Of a stretch of DNA of 64,000 nucleotides, positions 11,969 through 25,527 are shown piece by piece. The stretch is taken from assembly GCA_950295325.1 (NCBI GenBank), contig OX485807.1, positions 34,936,440 through 35,000,439 on the forward strand. Reading direction: 5' to 3'. The notes beneath the pieces were generated by a model. It was given only the letters and a program-made list of their open reading frames with translations, was not told the DNA's origin and ran no database searches. The DNA comes from Polytrichum commune. Its lineage: Eukaryota; Streptophyta; Polytrichopsida; Polytrichales; Polytrichaceae. The first letter of the stretch is position 1. Each line of letters opens with the position of its first letter. A program made the translations under genes and the position numbers.

Positions 11969-12312
11969 ACTCGGGGGGGGGGGGGGGCAGTGTGTTAAAA
12001 AGTTAAGGATATAGGTGCGAACATCCACTATTTTATAGGGGGGTATTACTTTCAATTTTCTTCTTTTTTTCACATGCTATCATTATGTGAATTTCTACTT
12101 TGGGTTAATAGTGGCTTGCATTACTTATAATTCCAAATTACCTATTATTCCATACCCTATAGTACTTTAAAGATGTCCAATGCCATTTTTGATACCCTAT
12201 ATTACTCTTAAGTCCATTTATAAAATTTTGCCCCCATGTTTTTAAAATACCCTATCATTTGTTCGCACGTATATTGCTACTCCAACCAATGACTACCCCC
12301 CCCTGAGAATTC
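11969..12312. mobile_element. probable MITE with G-tract ends (about 340 bp)
   Basis: The left part (poly-G run, then ATATAGGTGCGAACATCC) is the diverged inverse of the right part (GTTCGCACGTATAT, then a C-run). Both ends sit in similar sequence (CAATTCATACTC versus GAGAATTCAT), suggesting long, degenerate inverted arms. The target duplication is unclear. Confidence 0.5.
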
Positions 12313-14780
12313 ATAAGGTTCATTACCTTCTTTACACTCTTAGGGTTCATTCGTGCATTTCTTAATCATGTGTGAGTATGTCCTATATGACTACTCCTAA
12401 AAACTCAATGACATGCTTCTACGTCATTTGTGAACCTCTTTCAACCTTGACAATAGTCTATGTATTAGCCATAGTCTTCCAAAGAATTCTCATTTGTTTG
12501 GGATTAGTAATATTTCCTTAATTAGAATAATCTTTAATTAAATCCAAACACAAAGCAAGTTGCCTTTTTGCTTCCTTTATCTTCATTTAGTTCCAATTGA
12601 TAATTCACTTATTTCATATTCTTCATTGCCACACAACACACAAGGGCTTACTCAAATTTTCCAATCTCAAAAACAAACATATAGGTGCAAAGGCTATAGT
12701 TACAAGTTAGTTAGCATTAAGGCTTAGCCTAGCCTAATACTAAATATCACAAAATGTGGTTCATAATCATATCAAGTTTGTTCTTCATCGACTAAACTAT
12801 TTACCAATTGAACATCATCATTAATCTCAATCTTCCATCATGTCATGTCTTAATCATCATAAACATAATGACCTATAACCATTTTATAACAACTCCAAAA
12901 TAATTTCTTCATCGATAATCTCTCTCTCTCTCTCGTAATCCTCTCTTTGTTCAGTCTCTCACAAGTATTCAATCAATGTCTTGCACTCCTTACTGTCCTT
13001 TGTCATCCTTACAATTTGTTCTCTAATGTCATAAAGTTTCACTCGATTGTGATTTTTTCAATATATTAGCACCTTCGTATTATTACCCATCAACACACCC
13101 TTGCCTAGGCTATAAACATCACATGCATTAGGCAATTTATAACTTCTTCCTCTTTCAACCACTTGTATCTTTAACGATATACCTCTCATAGACTATTGCT
13201 CTTTAACTTCCACTCGCCATGGCTATAATCAAGATACTTCTTCCGAAGCCCTCCTTCTTAAATTTCCGTAGGTTGTCACTATTTGCTATGGTTCCACCAC
13301 GTTCCTTTCATAAGGAAGCCTTTTTCAACTCTTGTCTATCTCAAGACCTTGAGCATAACAACTATAGGTCATCCATGCGGATATTCTCGTATTCAATTCA
13401 CTCCACTCATTGGATTCTTACATTTGCTTCACCTGTTTCATTCACATTGTGCCCTCTCCATTCACTAGACTCTTACACAACCAAGACATGCTTCCAATGA
13501 GAATGCTTATTCCTTCACATAACAAGACCATAAAAACAAATAATCATCATTCACATCTATCAACCGCGAGACCAACAAGCCTTACTCCAAAACTCTTATT
13601 GCTATTTCAAGAGGTTTGTGCACATTCCCTTATCACAAGAGGCAGAGCCACTTGCTCTACTATTTTGTCTATCTATCTAACTCTTAGCTCTTTGGCTTGT
13701 AGCATGTCTCTATGCCGCTATGCCGCTATGGCCTTAGCATATGTAATGAGAAGTGCCATCATCTTAAGGCAATAAACTTCTAATTCCTTTGGGACATGCA
13801 AGTAGTTACAACCTTCCAAAACTACTTGACCCAACCTATAGCCTTACTAACAAACTTTCAAATATTTCACATACTATTTCATCTAATGTATCATCTATTG
13901 ACTATTTCCCTGCTTGCTATTTTGTTTGCTAAAAAGGCTATAGCCAAAAAATTGTATTACATAAAAAAATTATTATATCAACAATATATATAATTATTTC
14001 GCATTGAGATTAGCTTCAAAGACCCCAAATTGCCATAGAGCGCTATCTGTTTCATCTTCACATGTGCCGGAATGTAGTTTCCATGTGGGATACAAATGGA
14101 TCATAGCGAATGTGAGCATGACACGTGGCAATTTCTGAGAGGGAAATAAATATTTTGTGTCGGGATAGAGCTCTCGACAACAATCTAGTCCAACAATAGA
14201 GTTTTGTAGGTTGGATGGATACGGGACATCATTTTGTACTCTTACCCCATTGGTAGGGGCGAGAGGGAATTATAATGCGTGTAAATGTGCCTCTCGTTTA
14301 TATAATATAAAAGCCTTCAAATAACATTCAACCCATACATTACTTTTAAGAGGATTGGATGCCAAATTTAGCTCTAGAAACCATGAATAAAATTAGTTTG
14401 GTTTAAGTCATTTGAGACGAATTAGTCACAAACTCACAGGGGACCAAGTATCAACGTTGGACGCATGACAAGTATGCTTGTAAGCCATAACTCCCTCTCT
14501 ACACCAAATCTTGGAAAATAGTAAATTACTGCATGCAAACATACATCTCATTCATCCAACAAAAGAACCGTGAAATGATATGTATCATAAAATATACTAT
14601 TTTTGTTTCATTTGATTTAGTCATTTGAGATGAATTGGCTAGAAACTTATAGAGGGGTCGAGTTTTCATGTTGGATGGATGAGAGGTATGCTCGTATCGG
14701 ATAAGTCCCTCTCTCTAAAACCCTGTGGTGCGTAGTAACTCTCCTTATTAAAGTAAATTAACAGACTTCAATTTTAACCA
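12313..14780. other. AT-rich gene-less stretch
   Basis: Overlapping + frames at 13219-13775 and one at 13796-13993 have Ser/His/Leu-rich, low-information translations without any recognisable domain. A CT microsatellite is at about 12921-12935. Two similar stretches ('atgagacgaattagtcacaaactca', about 14410, and 'ttgagatgaattggctagaaac', about 14627) show a diverged local duplication of about 220 bp. Confidence 0.4.
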
Positions 14781-14789
14781 CTCGTGTAC

Positions 14790-15483
14790 GCGACGAATCG
14801 AACCCGCAACCGGGGGGGAGGGCCACCCGATTGCCACGCTGGCGAACGAACACCGCCACGGAAACTTGCGGATGAAGAGTTCGGTTGGATGATTTACATC
14901 ATCGTCCTCGGTACGCCCCCCTCCTCCGCTTGCCCATCCTCTCTCGCGCTCTCGCCATAGCCAAACCTTCACCAGCCATAGCCACTGCCACTCCCATTCC
15001 ACAAGCTGCACGTGCCTACCGCACCGCCGATGAAAACCACACCATTCCAATAGTCTCCCCCTCCCCGCGCCCGATCTTCCGACCCCTAGATCGCACATTT
15101 TGGTCCCGATTTGCGAACGTGATGCGTAAACCTCTTCACCCGCCCGCTCCTCGCAAGCGCGCCGTCTTCTCGGCCAGCAGGAACAACTCCATTGCTGGAA
15201 CTCCCTGCGTATATTTACATCATATTACCCCTCCCTGTGGATCTCATCATTCCACTCATCCTCGAATTTTTGAATGCTTCGTGTGCTTGAATTATCGGAT
15301 ATGATACGGTAATGGTAATGGTATTGGTACGGGACATCATGTGTCTTGATGGTTGTGATGAATTGTGGTGATGGTGCCTTGCGCGATCCGATGCAGTATC
15401 GTGAGATAGAGAGTGAGAATTGACAACTGACAGCTTCTCGATCGTTGCCGTGTTACTTTTCGATCTCGGCCCAGCCGTTTGTA
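14790..15483 (+). promoter_or_regulatory. GC-rich 5' region of the Rab3GAP gene
   Basis: The 14790-15190 stretch is clearly GC-richer and CpG-richer than its surroundings and ends about 300 bp before the predicted start codon at 15484. This is typical of a plant housekeeping promoter plus 5' UTR. Open frames on both strands here (14748-15098 minus, 14885-15304 plus) are expected from the composition, and neither resembles the N-terminus of the family. The exact transcription start cannot be placed. Confidence 0.5.
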
Positions 15484-18400
15484 ATGGAATTGTCCTTGGT
15501 TTCGAAGGCGAAGACAGGTGACCTACCTACTTGGCCTCTCCATTCTCTGAGATATGGTTCGCTGCACAATTTCCTATTTGATATAGTCTGGCAGTTTTTA
15601 AACGTCTGCTTGAAGTTGATGATCTTGGGGGTTAGGAGCTTACATTGAATGCCAGGTCAGATCGAGTCTGTTGCGGTGCGTCATGTGTTACTACAATGTG
15701 TCCGGGCTTTTCTGTCACCTAATTTTGAATTCTGCTTGAGGATATTCTCGTAGCACATTCTGTTTCGAAAGTTTTGAAATCTTGGTCGCATCTCAGATCC
15801 ATGTGTAATTAATTAGGGTGTTCCTTAGCAAACTTAGCTCAGGTCCAGCCAATTGACATGCGAGAAATGCATACACTTTTACTAATTTCTGGACAGAAAT
15901 GGGAGCATTGAGATCGAGTCTATTGGGATGCGTCATGTGTTACTACAATGTATCCGGGCTTTTCTGTTACCTAATTTTGAGTTTTGCAAGAGGGCATTAT
16001 TGTAGCACATTCTTTTCCGAGGTTTTGAAATATTTTTGCATCATAGATCCAGGTGTGATTTGCTTATTCCTTGAGGAAAATTAGTTAGGGCGCCACCAAT
16101 TGACAGGTGGAATGCACATGCTTCTACCAATTTGTGGACATAAATGGGAGCATTTAGATTGACACATAATTTATTTACCAGTCTCGTTATATGAAATAAC
16201 TACAATCAAATCTGGCGCTGCGGTTGATGTAACAGCATTGCAGAATGCAGCTGCGAAAGCAGAGCGAGTGTTGATTGAAATTAAGGCGGATATCAAGACA
16301 GAGTTTGGACGACCCTCTACTCCAGAAGGTGCCGGTCGGCTCAGCGGAAGATATAATCAGAGTGAGAGCCTTCACAAATCTGTAGTTTTCTTGATTGGTC
16401 TTCTCAAAATTGAATCAAGTTAGGATGAATCTTCTTAATAAGATTGGGCAGGAATGTTTTTAATATAGTCGAGAGGCCTTTTCGTTACTCATGTCGTTCC
16501 TGTCCAACACTAGAGATTGATACTGTTATTGCCTTGGATGTAGATTTTGCGTTCGGAACAGACCTCCCTTGGACTGCTAAAAATGATAGCGAGAAGCGGC
16601 ACGAAGCTGAGTTCAAGAGGCGCATTCTGGATCTTTCGAAGGTTAGTATAACCCTCGGAGTGTTCAGAGGAAAGTTGGTCTAGTCATGATTTGCTGGGCG
16701 TCAAATTTTACCACAATTTTTTTGTATGGAGAGGATGGAATAGGTTCTGTCTAGGTTTCTCCACTGTTTGAGAGCATGAAGGGTGTAATCAGTGTAGGAT
16801 ACGGGTGTAACAATTTGAAGATGTCATTACGAGATTTGTTTGCAAATCAAGATGTGTCAAAATACAGGAGGGTTGAATGGCCCTGAGGTTAGGATTGGTC
16901 TTAGGTTCTGCTATTGATGACTGACTTTTTCCTTGTTGTTTGGGTAGCAGAGACCAGCAGATTTCTTGGAAAAGGTTTACGACGAAAATGAACATGTTGA
17001 TACGCGTGCAGCAATGATGTCTGTTGGGATTCTTCTGGAGGTATAAGTCCCTGGCACTGTGTGACCTTATAAGACCACACAACATGTAAAACCTTACCTG
17101 ACAAGTTTTTGCCAATGCATCCTGTAACTTATTGAACAGGAAATACCCATTTGCTCTCACTGGGTGTCCTTACATAAAAGATTCAACCATTTCATTACCT
17201 AAGTATTTATTACTGCTCACATGACAGACCGTCAAACGTACTTACTTGACACCTCCACTTGCCTTTGCTGGCAGTATGACGAACTGCTCAGAGACCTCTG
17301 GTTCTATTATGTACCAAAGAGAATGAAGGAGCAAGAGTTTTGGCGCCGCTATTTCATTGCTGTAAAATGCATTCGGCAGGAGGTTCTTGACGCAGAGCCT
17401 GAAGTCACTGTTAGCAGGAGTTGGTCACATATAGAGCGCAGATTAACTTTTGGTGGCATTGGAAATGAGGTGAGTTTGAAGTTTTTGTTGTGGGAGTATA
17501 TCAGAAAGTTTGAAGTTGCTTGGAAGCAATGTCATTCACATTGGCCTTAGAAATTTGCAGCAGATTGTGACAGGATGATGTGGCTTCTTGCAGAGCCTAC
17601 GGAAAGATCCTTCAGAAGAGGAGGCATACAAGGAAGCTTTTTCTGTCATTGCAATACCTCCATCTATGGTTGTTCGTCGACTTGCAGCCGCCATCGAGTA
17701 AGTCTATCGGTAATTCGTAGAATATCTCTTATGCTCAGAAGGGAATCGATTGACTATGTTTGTGTAACCATTGATACAGAAGAAAAGATCTAGTACATTA
17801 AGGGACTCCTTCATGGAATGTGCTTGTGAAGCTCAATACAATCTCCATGAGGTCTTGTACCTAACTAACAAATTTATCCTCCTTGGAAAGACGTGTGGCA
17901 CTTAGAAGTGCTTGATTCTAAACTTTTCTGCTCCTCATTTGCTTGTAAGGTATGTAACAATTAGCCATGGTATTCTTGGTGATGCAGGGTCGGTAGGGCA
18001 GTGAAAAGTATGCAAGAGTTGGCCACTGAGGGTGGGCGATTGGCAGAAAGAGATGGAATATCAAACAGTGGTGATTGGTCAGGGATTGTTTCAAGTTTTG
18101 CTGCCATGAAAAGGCTGAGCGGTGGTGGCCGTGATAAAGACAACAAGTTGAGGATCTCAAAGAACGGAAGCCTTGGAGACTATCAAACATTATTATGGTC
18201 ACTTTTTGATGCAGGTTCGAAAGCCTCTTTCCCCTTACTCGGGCCGAATGTTGTGAATGGTGTGAGCTATAAAGTGGTGTTACTATCATTGTATCCCTAC
18301 ACCACTTGTAGAAGAGTCCTGGAGTGAAGATGCATTATCTGCAATCAGACTTGTCTTCACATCATCTTACATCTCATCTAATTCATAAGTGGGATGTCTC

Positions 18401-21400
18401 CTTGTTCCTCTTCCAAAATTTATTAGATATTTGGAACTTATGGTGAACTTCGTATCTCAGATACTCAACATGAGGAAAAGGAGGAGAAGAATCTCTCTCC
18501 CCAAAGTAGCCCAAAACTTCCTGAAGAGGTGCATGGAGCTCCACCGGAGAGTTTTGTTGCCCAGCTTGCAGAAATTATGGCTGGCATCAAGACTGAGCAA
18601 GGGATGGCAGAGTTCTGGGTAGAAGTCATTAAAGAGGTATCCCTTCTTGCACTTGCTCAGTTATAGGAGGTGCCATTGTAGCTATACGTATCCACAGAGC
18701 TTCTCACAGTTTGTACTACGGTAATGCAACGCTTACATGTAAGATTGTCATCTAAATAATGGTTCTGACCGTAGGTCGTAGAGTCAAAGTTACACTAGAT
18801 TGTAATCATCTATAATGCTATCCATTTTTAGTTTTTAGTTTTATTATTAATTTTATTATTTTTAATGACATGAACTGTCTACAAGGCTTCCTCTTAAAAA
18901 TGTGGAAAACCTATGTTCGTTTTTGCAATCAGCTAAGGCGCAGGTGGAGGGAAGGCCAGCCAATATCTCGTATGCCAATAGATGAAAATCCTGATCTACG
19001 CTACTGTCTCCTACATCAGCAATTACAATTGATAAACTGTTGCATAGCCAGACGCAAGCGGCGTGCTGCAGATTTAGCGGCCCTAGAAGCTATGAGTGAA
19101 TATGAATCTCAAGAAGGAAATTCTCCCAAGAGTTCTGAGAGTGTTAAATTACCCTCAAATGAAACTCCTGTTCTGCTCTATGCTAAGATGAAGAGCGGTG
19201 AGAAGATTCTTAGAATTGGGGCAGACCGACCAGCTGCAGATCTTTTAATGTTAGAGACTGGGGAACCAGTCTATTCACCCATCACACAGGTATAGCAACG
19301 GAATGTTTTTTGTCCTCTTTGTTTCTCTTAATTTCTCTTTGTTTGCGGTGTGGTTTTTGTTGTTGGTGAGAGAGTTGGTCACTTCTAAAGGACAATGTGG
19401 AAGATCTTAACAGTGGTTTCTCGGTTGACATTTTAATCTTCCTTTGTGCAGGAAAATCCTGTCATGACTGAGGATGCTATAAGAGAAACCGAGGAACTAA
19501 TTCTCCGAACTAGAAGGTGTATATTCAGTATGTTTTACAATCAAATTCACTTCATTCAATGTTCCCCTGCCGTTGTGTTTGCAATCTCTCTATACATATA
19601 GATATTCATGAGGTCTTTATTGTTGGTTACTATGGGTGCAGTGTTGGTGCGGGCTGCTCACAGCTGCTGTCTGACATGCAAGCATTCAAGGTGAATCTCT
19701 ACATTCCGTATTGTCTTGTATAAAATCGGGCCAGGTTAGGGACAAGTTTTGAGCGCACGTTATTTTTTTAGAGATTGGATTGAAGTTCTGCACTGTGTCT
19801 TTGATATCTTTCTTATTCCAAGTTATAAAAAGTAATGGGCACTAATTTACAGTCCTTTTCTATTGTGGATGTCAGGCTGCCAATCCTGGATGCATACTTG
19901 AAGATTTTGTTCGTTGGTATTCTCCATTAGATTGGAGAGAAGAGCCAGGATCTGGTCTTATGTTTCAGAAAAGCCGAGAAAATGCTGGGGATGATGCAGC
20001 TGTTCGTGGCTATCTTAGTGCACGGATGCAATGTGAAGGTATATATTGTCTTGGATAGTGTAGAAAATATTCACAGTTCATGTTTCTTTGTTTCCAAGAC
20101 GAACTTGTTCTGCTTATTTTTCTTGCTCGAGCAACAGGAAACTAATTTTTCAGCTGATGCATGGTGATTATCAGGCAATTTGTGGCAAGAGCTATGGGCG
20201 TCATCTCGACCAGTACCTGCACTAAAGCAGGCCCCGTTGTTTGATGAAGAGCTTGCTGGGTGAGTATATGATACATTAAGCCTGAGTATGTAATCTCTTA
20301 GTCCCTCATCTTCATAGATCATCTCAATTTGTGAAAAATCTGGTAGTCTGTTTGGTGGTTAAATAAATCTACATACTTTATGGATATCCACAAATGCGCA
20401 TGTATCTATATGTATAAATCTAAAAACTTTATGCATGCCTTTTCTTAAACACAAAATCTCGCTAGTGAAAGTTACATTTTGTTACATGAACCTTGGTGAC
20501 TGATGATGCTTCATGTGTTGTCATATTGGGCAGGGAGAGCACTCTTGATGCTCTGGAGAACATGGCTCCATCGGATCTCTTTGAACAACTATTCACTGCT
20601 GCGGTATGTTTGAATGTCTTAAAAGTATGGTCTGTTCTGTGAGTTGAAAGTACATGGAAAGTATTGGGAACTACTGGAAGCCCAGCATTCATGTTGGTGG
20701 ACTTGTGACTGATATTTGTGGAGCATGTGATGCAGCTGAGTGCAGGGTTTGCAATTGCAGCTGCTTCACCTGTGGAGAAAACAGCTGCACTCTCTAAATG
20801 TTTAAGAGAGTGCACTGAGTATGCTGTATCTACATGTGGCAGGGGTATGAGTACATCTAAGCTTGAACATCTTTGTGAGGTAAGTTTAAATGGTCAGTCA
20901 CGTTGATATTCTGTGTAGAATTTTTAATTATCTTCATCTGGGTCAGTTTGTGAATAATCAAGCAAATTTTGAAGCCTGTCCGAATTTGGATACATTTGGA
21001 GATCAAAAGAGCTATCCTTCACCTTATGGGTCTTCTGGTTGTTTAAAATATTCCATAATATCTTTCAACTTGTGGTGCATGCTTGGAGGTAGTGTTTGAT
21101 TTTGAATGAAGAGCAAGCTATCTTGGTATATTGAGGGCCAAACTCAATTTAGCACCTCTTGATTGGTATGCCAAAATGAGTTTGACCTCAACGAAATGAT
21201 GTAGAATGTGCAAACGTCCACCTCCGAGCACTCACCAAAAGCTTACGGAATATGAACGAGAACAATAATCTCCCGACCAAAAGTCCTGTTGAGTTTGGCC
21301 CTAAGAAGGATAATCCTAATGCACAACAATCAAGAATAATTCTATTTATATGCTTTTGTGGCATTTTGTGAACTAAAAAACATCAAATTTGATCATTTTT

Positions 21401-21846
21401 CCCAAATTCTCCAGTTTCTAGAATGAAATTTCGTACTGTCTTAGTTGTAAAATGAAACTGACCTTGGGTTTTTAATATCATTTGGTTGATTGTGTATGCA
21501 GGTATATGAAATTATGGAGACTGCCATCCACTCTCCACCTTGCAATGAGCCTGTTGAGGCAGCAGTAGCACCAACTGTTGCACGGGGTGCAACAGATGTT
21601 CTTAGTGAAATCAATTTTGAACTGCCAGAGCCGATTCCATTACTGGAGTTTGAAAAAATTACGATGAGGAAGGTACTGGATGACCACCATCAGCAATATG
21701 GGAAAGGCGAGAACCTTGGAAACTTTATGACTCGTATCTTTGAAGTGAAAACTTCTTTGTTTGAGAAGAAACATTCGAGACCTTTTGCAGCTGAGGAGGA
21801 CAGGCGGCCGATCTCAACTGTCTCTGGGGAGTGGACATTTGTCTAG
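15484..21846 (+). CDS. RAB3GAP1: Rab3 GTPase-activating protein catalytic subunit homologue, 16 exons
   Basis: The catalytic subunit of the Rab3GAP complex acts on Rab GTPases in membrane traffic and autophagy. Exons: 15484-15517, 16236-16361, 16544-16641, 16951-17040, 17275-17469, 17594-17697, 17988-18261, 18427-18636, 18933-19289, 19452-19516, 19642-19690, 19876-20038, 20175-20259, 20534-20603, 20736-20879, 21502-21846. All junctions are GT-AG and all phases close, giving 802 codons. The N-terminus VSKAKTALQNAAAKAERV matches plant homologues. Exon 5 (residues 117-181) carries a BSD-like segment (DLWFYYVP, EFWRRYF). The family core occupies exons 9-15: CLLHQQLQLINCC, LETGEPVYSPITQ, ILEDFVRWYSPLDWRE (about 540-555), YLSARM, GNLWQELW, FDEELAGES. 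The least certain boundary is the end of exon 7: a donor at 18214 would break the frame, so I chose 18261. It looks intact. Confidence 0.93.
15657..16160 (+). repeat. tandem duplication in intron 1 of the Rab3GAP gene
   Basis: 15657-15908 and 15909-16160 are two diverged copies of a roughly 250-bp unit. Matches include 'gatcgagtct', 'gcgtcatgtgttactacaatgt' (as two shorter runs), 'ccgggcttttctgt' and 'aaatgggagcatt'. Non-coding; it lengthens intron 1. Confidence 0.75.
21134..21302. mobile_element. small MITE in Rab3GAP intron 15 (169 bp)
   Basis: Ends are AGGGCCAAACTCAA and its exact inverse TTGAGTTTGGCCCT. The interior resembles the foldback at 35678-35981 (shared 'agcacctctt' and 'tcccgaccaaaa'). 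It accounts for part of the unusually long 622-bp intron 15 and does not disturb the splice sites at 20880 and 21501. Confidence 0.7.
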
Positions 21847-22250
21847 GTACGGACATTAAAACCTGAACTGTATATATAAACATGACTAAGCATGCTAGAA
21901 AAATTACTTGTCTCGGATTGATTTGTGAATTGATGCCATAATGGTGAGTGTCTGAATGTCTTTTGCGTTGGTACGTTGTGTTCCAGATGGTACAAAGATT
22001 GGGAAATGTAGAGAGCCACAGCTTTTCATGGACATGAAAGGAGGCCTTACAAACTGAGAAAGCGGCTGGGAATATAATAGGACATGTAGAGAGTTTCTTT
22101 CTTTTACCATGCACGAAGGATGCATCAATTTGTAAGTGTAAATAGTTTAGGGATGCAGAGAATGTATCTTATATTCAAAGCCGCAGTTCTCAACACGAGT
22201 TTGTGAGATTTTGGGATGTGTGTTCTCTCTCACCTCTGATGCCCTATTAT
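21847..22250 (+). other. 3' UTR region of the Rab3GAP gene
   Basis: Follows the stop codon at 21844-21846. AT-rich, no further exon recognised. The polyadenylation point cannot be fixed. Confidence 0.4.
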
Positions 22251-24783
22251 ATGCAAACTACATGCCCATCTTTTGAAATTTACAGTAAGTGGTTCAATTA
22301 TACACGAGAACAAAGGTCTTCATTGACCCATGCAATCACAAATATCTCCATTCGAGCCAAGGTTGTCATGTTAACAAAGTTATGAAATGTGGTTATAAAT
22401 TATCACTAACTTCGGAAACGATAGAATGGAAGGTATGTGGCCTTATTGTGGACAATTCCAAACATACAATTTTGGCAACTGGATCAGAGAGGATCAGCTC
22501 AAGGATTGCCTCATCTTATTAGCAATGACAAATCATGGAGATCATCATTTGAATTTCATAATTGAATTTGAGATGCAAAAGTTGTAAGATGCCAAAGTGT
22601 AGAATCTTTTTCTTGTTGGGTGATCACATAGGTCCTCCCAATTGTCTCGAGTGTTGAACCTAGAATGGTGTCTACATCTTAGAGCGTATAGTTCAATGTC
22701 ATCATAACATGTGTTTTTTTTGGGTGTCTATTCTTAACATAAAACGTTGCATGTACAACTGAAATACAGATGCTTGATTGAGCTGAAACTTTGTGACCAC
22801 AAATGGTTATTCAAGTCAAGTTGATATGCCATTTTACAATGTTTTCTTTTTGTGATCCACATCCCTAATCAAGGCCTTGCATCTGAGAAACTTCATACTT
22901 CTAATAGAATGCCTCCCCTTGCCTCAAAGCATTGAGATTGTTGTAGGCACAGTGGATGAGAGAGAGACCCTTAGGGCTCCTCGGTGTGAGCAAATTTAGA
23001 TATGGTGATTGAAGAAAGAACTTGATGAGCTGGAGGAGTAGTTCTTGATAAAATAAAATTGTGAGCGCCATTGATTGCCACCATCGTCATGATATATGTG
23101 TGTGTGTGTGTGTGTGGAGAATGTGGAAATACATGAATGTTGCTAGTTCATTTGGATTGTTTTCACTTCTTATTTGTATCCCTTGAATCCTAAATTCAAG
23201 AAATTGCTTGTAAGTCAAATAAAGGCAGTATTTGATAAAGTTTGTAATCATCCATGCACAGGTGGAGGAAATTTATTGAAAGGTTGTTTGATCACCATTT
23301 CTTCATGACTTTTGTTTGGAATCATTTTTTCTAACCCTAAGCTAACTTCAAATGCCTTGCGCTTGTCAATAATTGTTTCTATGGATTTTGGCAGTGTTTG
23401 CTACCTTTGAGAAATTCAAGGCTTCTTGCTAAGGAGTCATGACTTTTTGGCTAAAAATTTCAACCTTAATTCAAAACATTGCAAGTTTGTTGAATTGAGC
23501 CATAAGTCTAAAGAGATCACATGCATTTTGAAAGAAGAAGTACTTCATAAAGTTTGTAATAATTGAGATAAATATTTAGGAGCTCATTGACAATTGAAGG
23601 TTGCTTGCTTAGTTGTATCATGAAATGTGTTCGAATCTCACGATATTCTTAATATGCTCAATTGTCATCGTGCATTATTTTTTGATGCAATAGTTGTAAT
23701 ATTTATTGTGCTGATCCATTCTAAGGAAATAACAAGTAACAAATAAGTAGTGTGTTGAGGATTGCTGTTGGTGATGATGACTTTGCTTTACTTGTTACTC
23801 AAAGCTTTTTGTGACAAAGCACTTAGTGTTGGTGAAGTGTTTGTATGTGGGTTTTTCTTTCCTAAATTATTTAATGAGGGGGTGTGTTGGTGACGTGTTT
23901 GTTTGTGGGTTTTTCTTTCTTAAAATATTTGCCTAGGGTGTGCTATATTATTAGAACACCCAAATACGGATGCCCCAATATTCCGCATTATTGTAGCACC
24001 ATAGCTGGTTTGTGCAAAAATAATTCCCAAATAAAAAACCCCCAAAAAACTAATTAATGGAATTTTGGGACTCTTCTAAGCTCCAAACACGTCAACACGC
24101 CATAAGAGGTTGCATGCTAACGCATTAATGGCTCGGTGCCCTGCTCACTCAAAGCGGCAAACTCTCTTTCTATATCCCTCTCCCTCTCCTCCTTGCTAAT
24201 AGGGATAAAAGCAAAATCAACCCGTCGTTGTTTTGGTGCCATTTCTAACACTCTTCTCACACATGTCAAAGTGCAAATACATACAAAAGACCTAACACAT
24301 ACATTGTGCAAAGACAAACAAGAACCACACTAAGTAAGGTTAAGGTAGATACTTAAGTTTAAGGCCAAGATGTTGCCACGAATGAATGAAGAAAACATCA
24401 ACCTACTTCCAGTGTTGCTGGGCCTTACCAAAAAATGAATCAATCTTTTTAAAATCATAGGATTGACGAAATTTCATAATTATATTGTTAGTTGATGAAC
24501 CTTATTTTTCATAAAATAAATAAATATTAGTTTCGAGGTGCACGAACCAGCTATGGTGCTACAGTATACTACACATTCGAACAATTGGAGCACTCTATTG
24601 AGTCCATCCAAAACTTTGGACAAGGTTGTGGTAGAAGTCACAACAAACTTAACAAAATATGAAGAGAGGTGCACAAGCCCATCCTATTACATACATACCT
24701 AGACTTAAAAGCATCTCTTAGCAATACAGAAGTGAGCTTGTAACATGCAAATGCCAGGCTATTGACATGAGGAACCAAACTAA
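22251..24783. other. gene-less stretch
   Basis: Contains a (TG)n run at about 23096-23116, one copy of the dispersed 'ggtcctcccaattg' family at about 22615-22720, and two similar phrases ('ttggtgaagtgtttgtatgtgggtttttctttc', seen as shorter runs, near 23829 and 23888). No coding region could be supported. Confidence 0.4.
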
Positions 24784-25179
24784 GGGTTGGTTCACACAGA
24801 GTCCCAAGTCCTAAGTCCCAAGTCACTTGAGATGAATCTGTGTAATCTTAGCCGTTGAGAGTGTGGAATTTGGTATTTACCACTTCACACGGAGTCCCAA
24901 GTCCCAAGTCCCAAGTATGATGTGGATGCCTACATGGCAAAACGTTTTGGAGGTGATGCTTGGGACTTTTTTTGAGAGTTTAGTCGAGCAAAAAGCTAGA
25001 CCCAACTCTCAACACAAGTCTTGTGATGTTTTTGCATAAAACAATCAAGATCTGACCTTAATGACAATCAAACATATTTGAATGGTTTCTTGAGGCTTAC
25101 AAGTTGGGACTTTGCCTCCATGTTGGGACTTGCTAGGATGAGTGGGATTTGGGACTTGGGACCGCATGTGCACCAACCC
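24784..25179. mobile_element. Tourist/Harbinger-like MITE (396 bp, TAA TSD)
   Basis: Ends GGGTTGGTTCACACAG and, inward from the right, GGGTTGGTGCACATGC, both followed by GTCCCAAGTCC. TAA at 24781-24783 and 25180-25182. Internal tandem 'tcccaag' repeats near 24800 and 24895. It abuts the next MITE, which uses the same TAA. Confidence 0.75.
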
Positions 25180-25182
25180 TAA

Positions 25183-25524
25183 GGGCCACTTCACACACAA
25201 ACCAGGGGCCATGACCATGTAGTTTTGAGGACCCTTGATTCTCATCCAAAGGCCATACCACTCATATGGTGTGTTGGAGTTTACGTCAAACCCACCTCCA
25301 AGAGGTGGGCTTGACACAAATTCGAGTACACCATGAGACGTTATTAATAGTTTGCCATGTAGGAATCCATGTAGACTTTTCATCCATGTTAATTTCTTTG
25401 GGCTCTTAGGCCTTCACCTTCTAGTGTGAAGTGAACTTGGACGAACTATGTTTTTTTGACCTATGAGAGATCTTAGAATGCAATGCTCATGGACCTATAG
25501 TCTCGTGTGTGTGTGAAGTAGCCC
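25183..25524. mobile_element. Tourist/Harbinger-like MITE (342 bp, TAA TSD)
   Basis: Ends GGGCCACTTCACACACA and, inward from the right, GGGCTACTTCACACACA. TAA at 25180-25182 (shared with the left neighbour) and 25525-25527. The interior matches 60-330 in part, so that region holds a relative. Confidence 0.75.
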
Positions 25525-25527
25525 TAA

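Noticed and set aside
13219-13993. Possible multi-exon gene from overlapping + frames
   Set aside because: No conserved motif, no compatible splice series, and low-complexity Ser/His/Leu translation.
14748-15304. Overlapping open frames on both strands (116 and 139 codons) before the Rab3GAP gene
   Set aside because: GC-rich promoter composition explains both. Their translations are Arg/Pro/Ser-rich without any family match, and the gene's N-terminus is found in exon 1 at 15484.
18214-18216. Donor site GATGCAG/gt as the end of Rab3GAP exon 7
   Set aside because: It would put exon 8 out of frame and produce an early stop. The donor at 18262 keeps the frame and leaves a reasonable SKASFPLLGPN segment.
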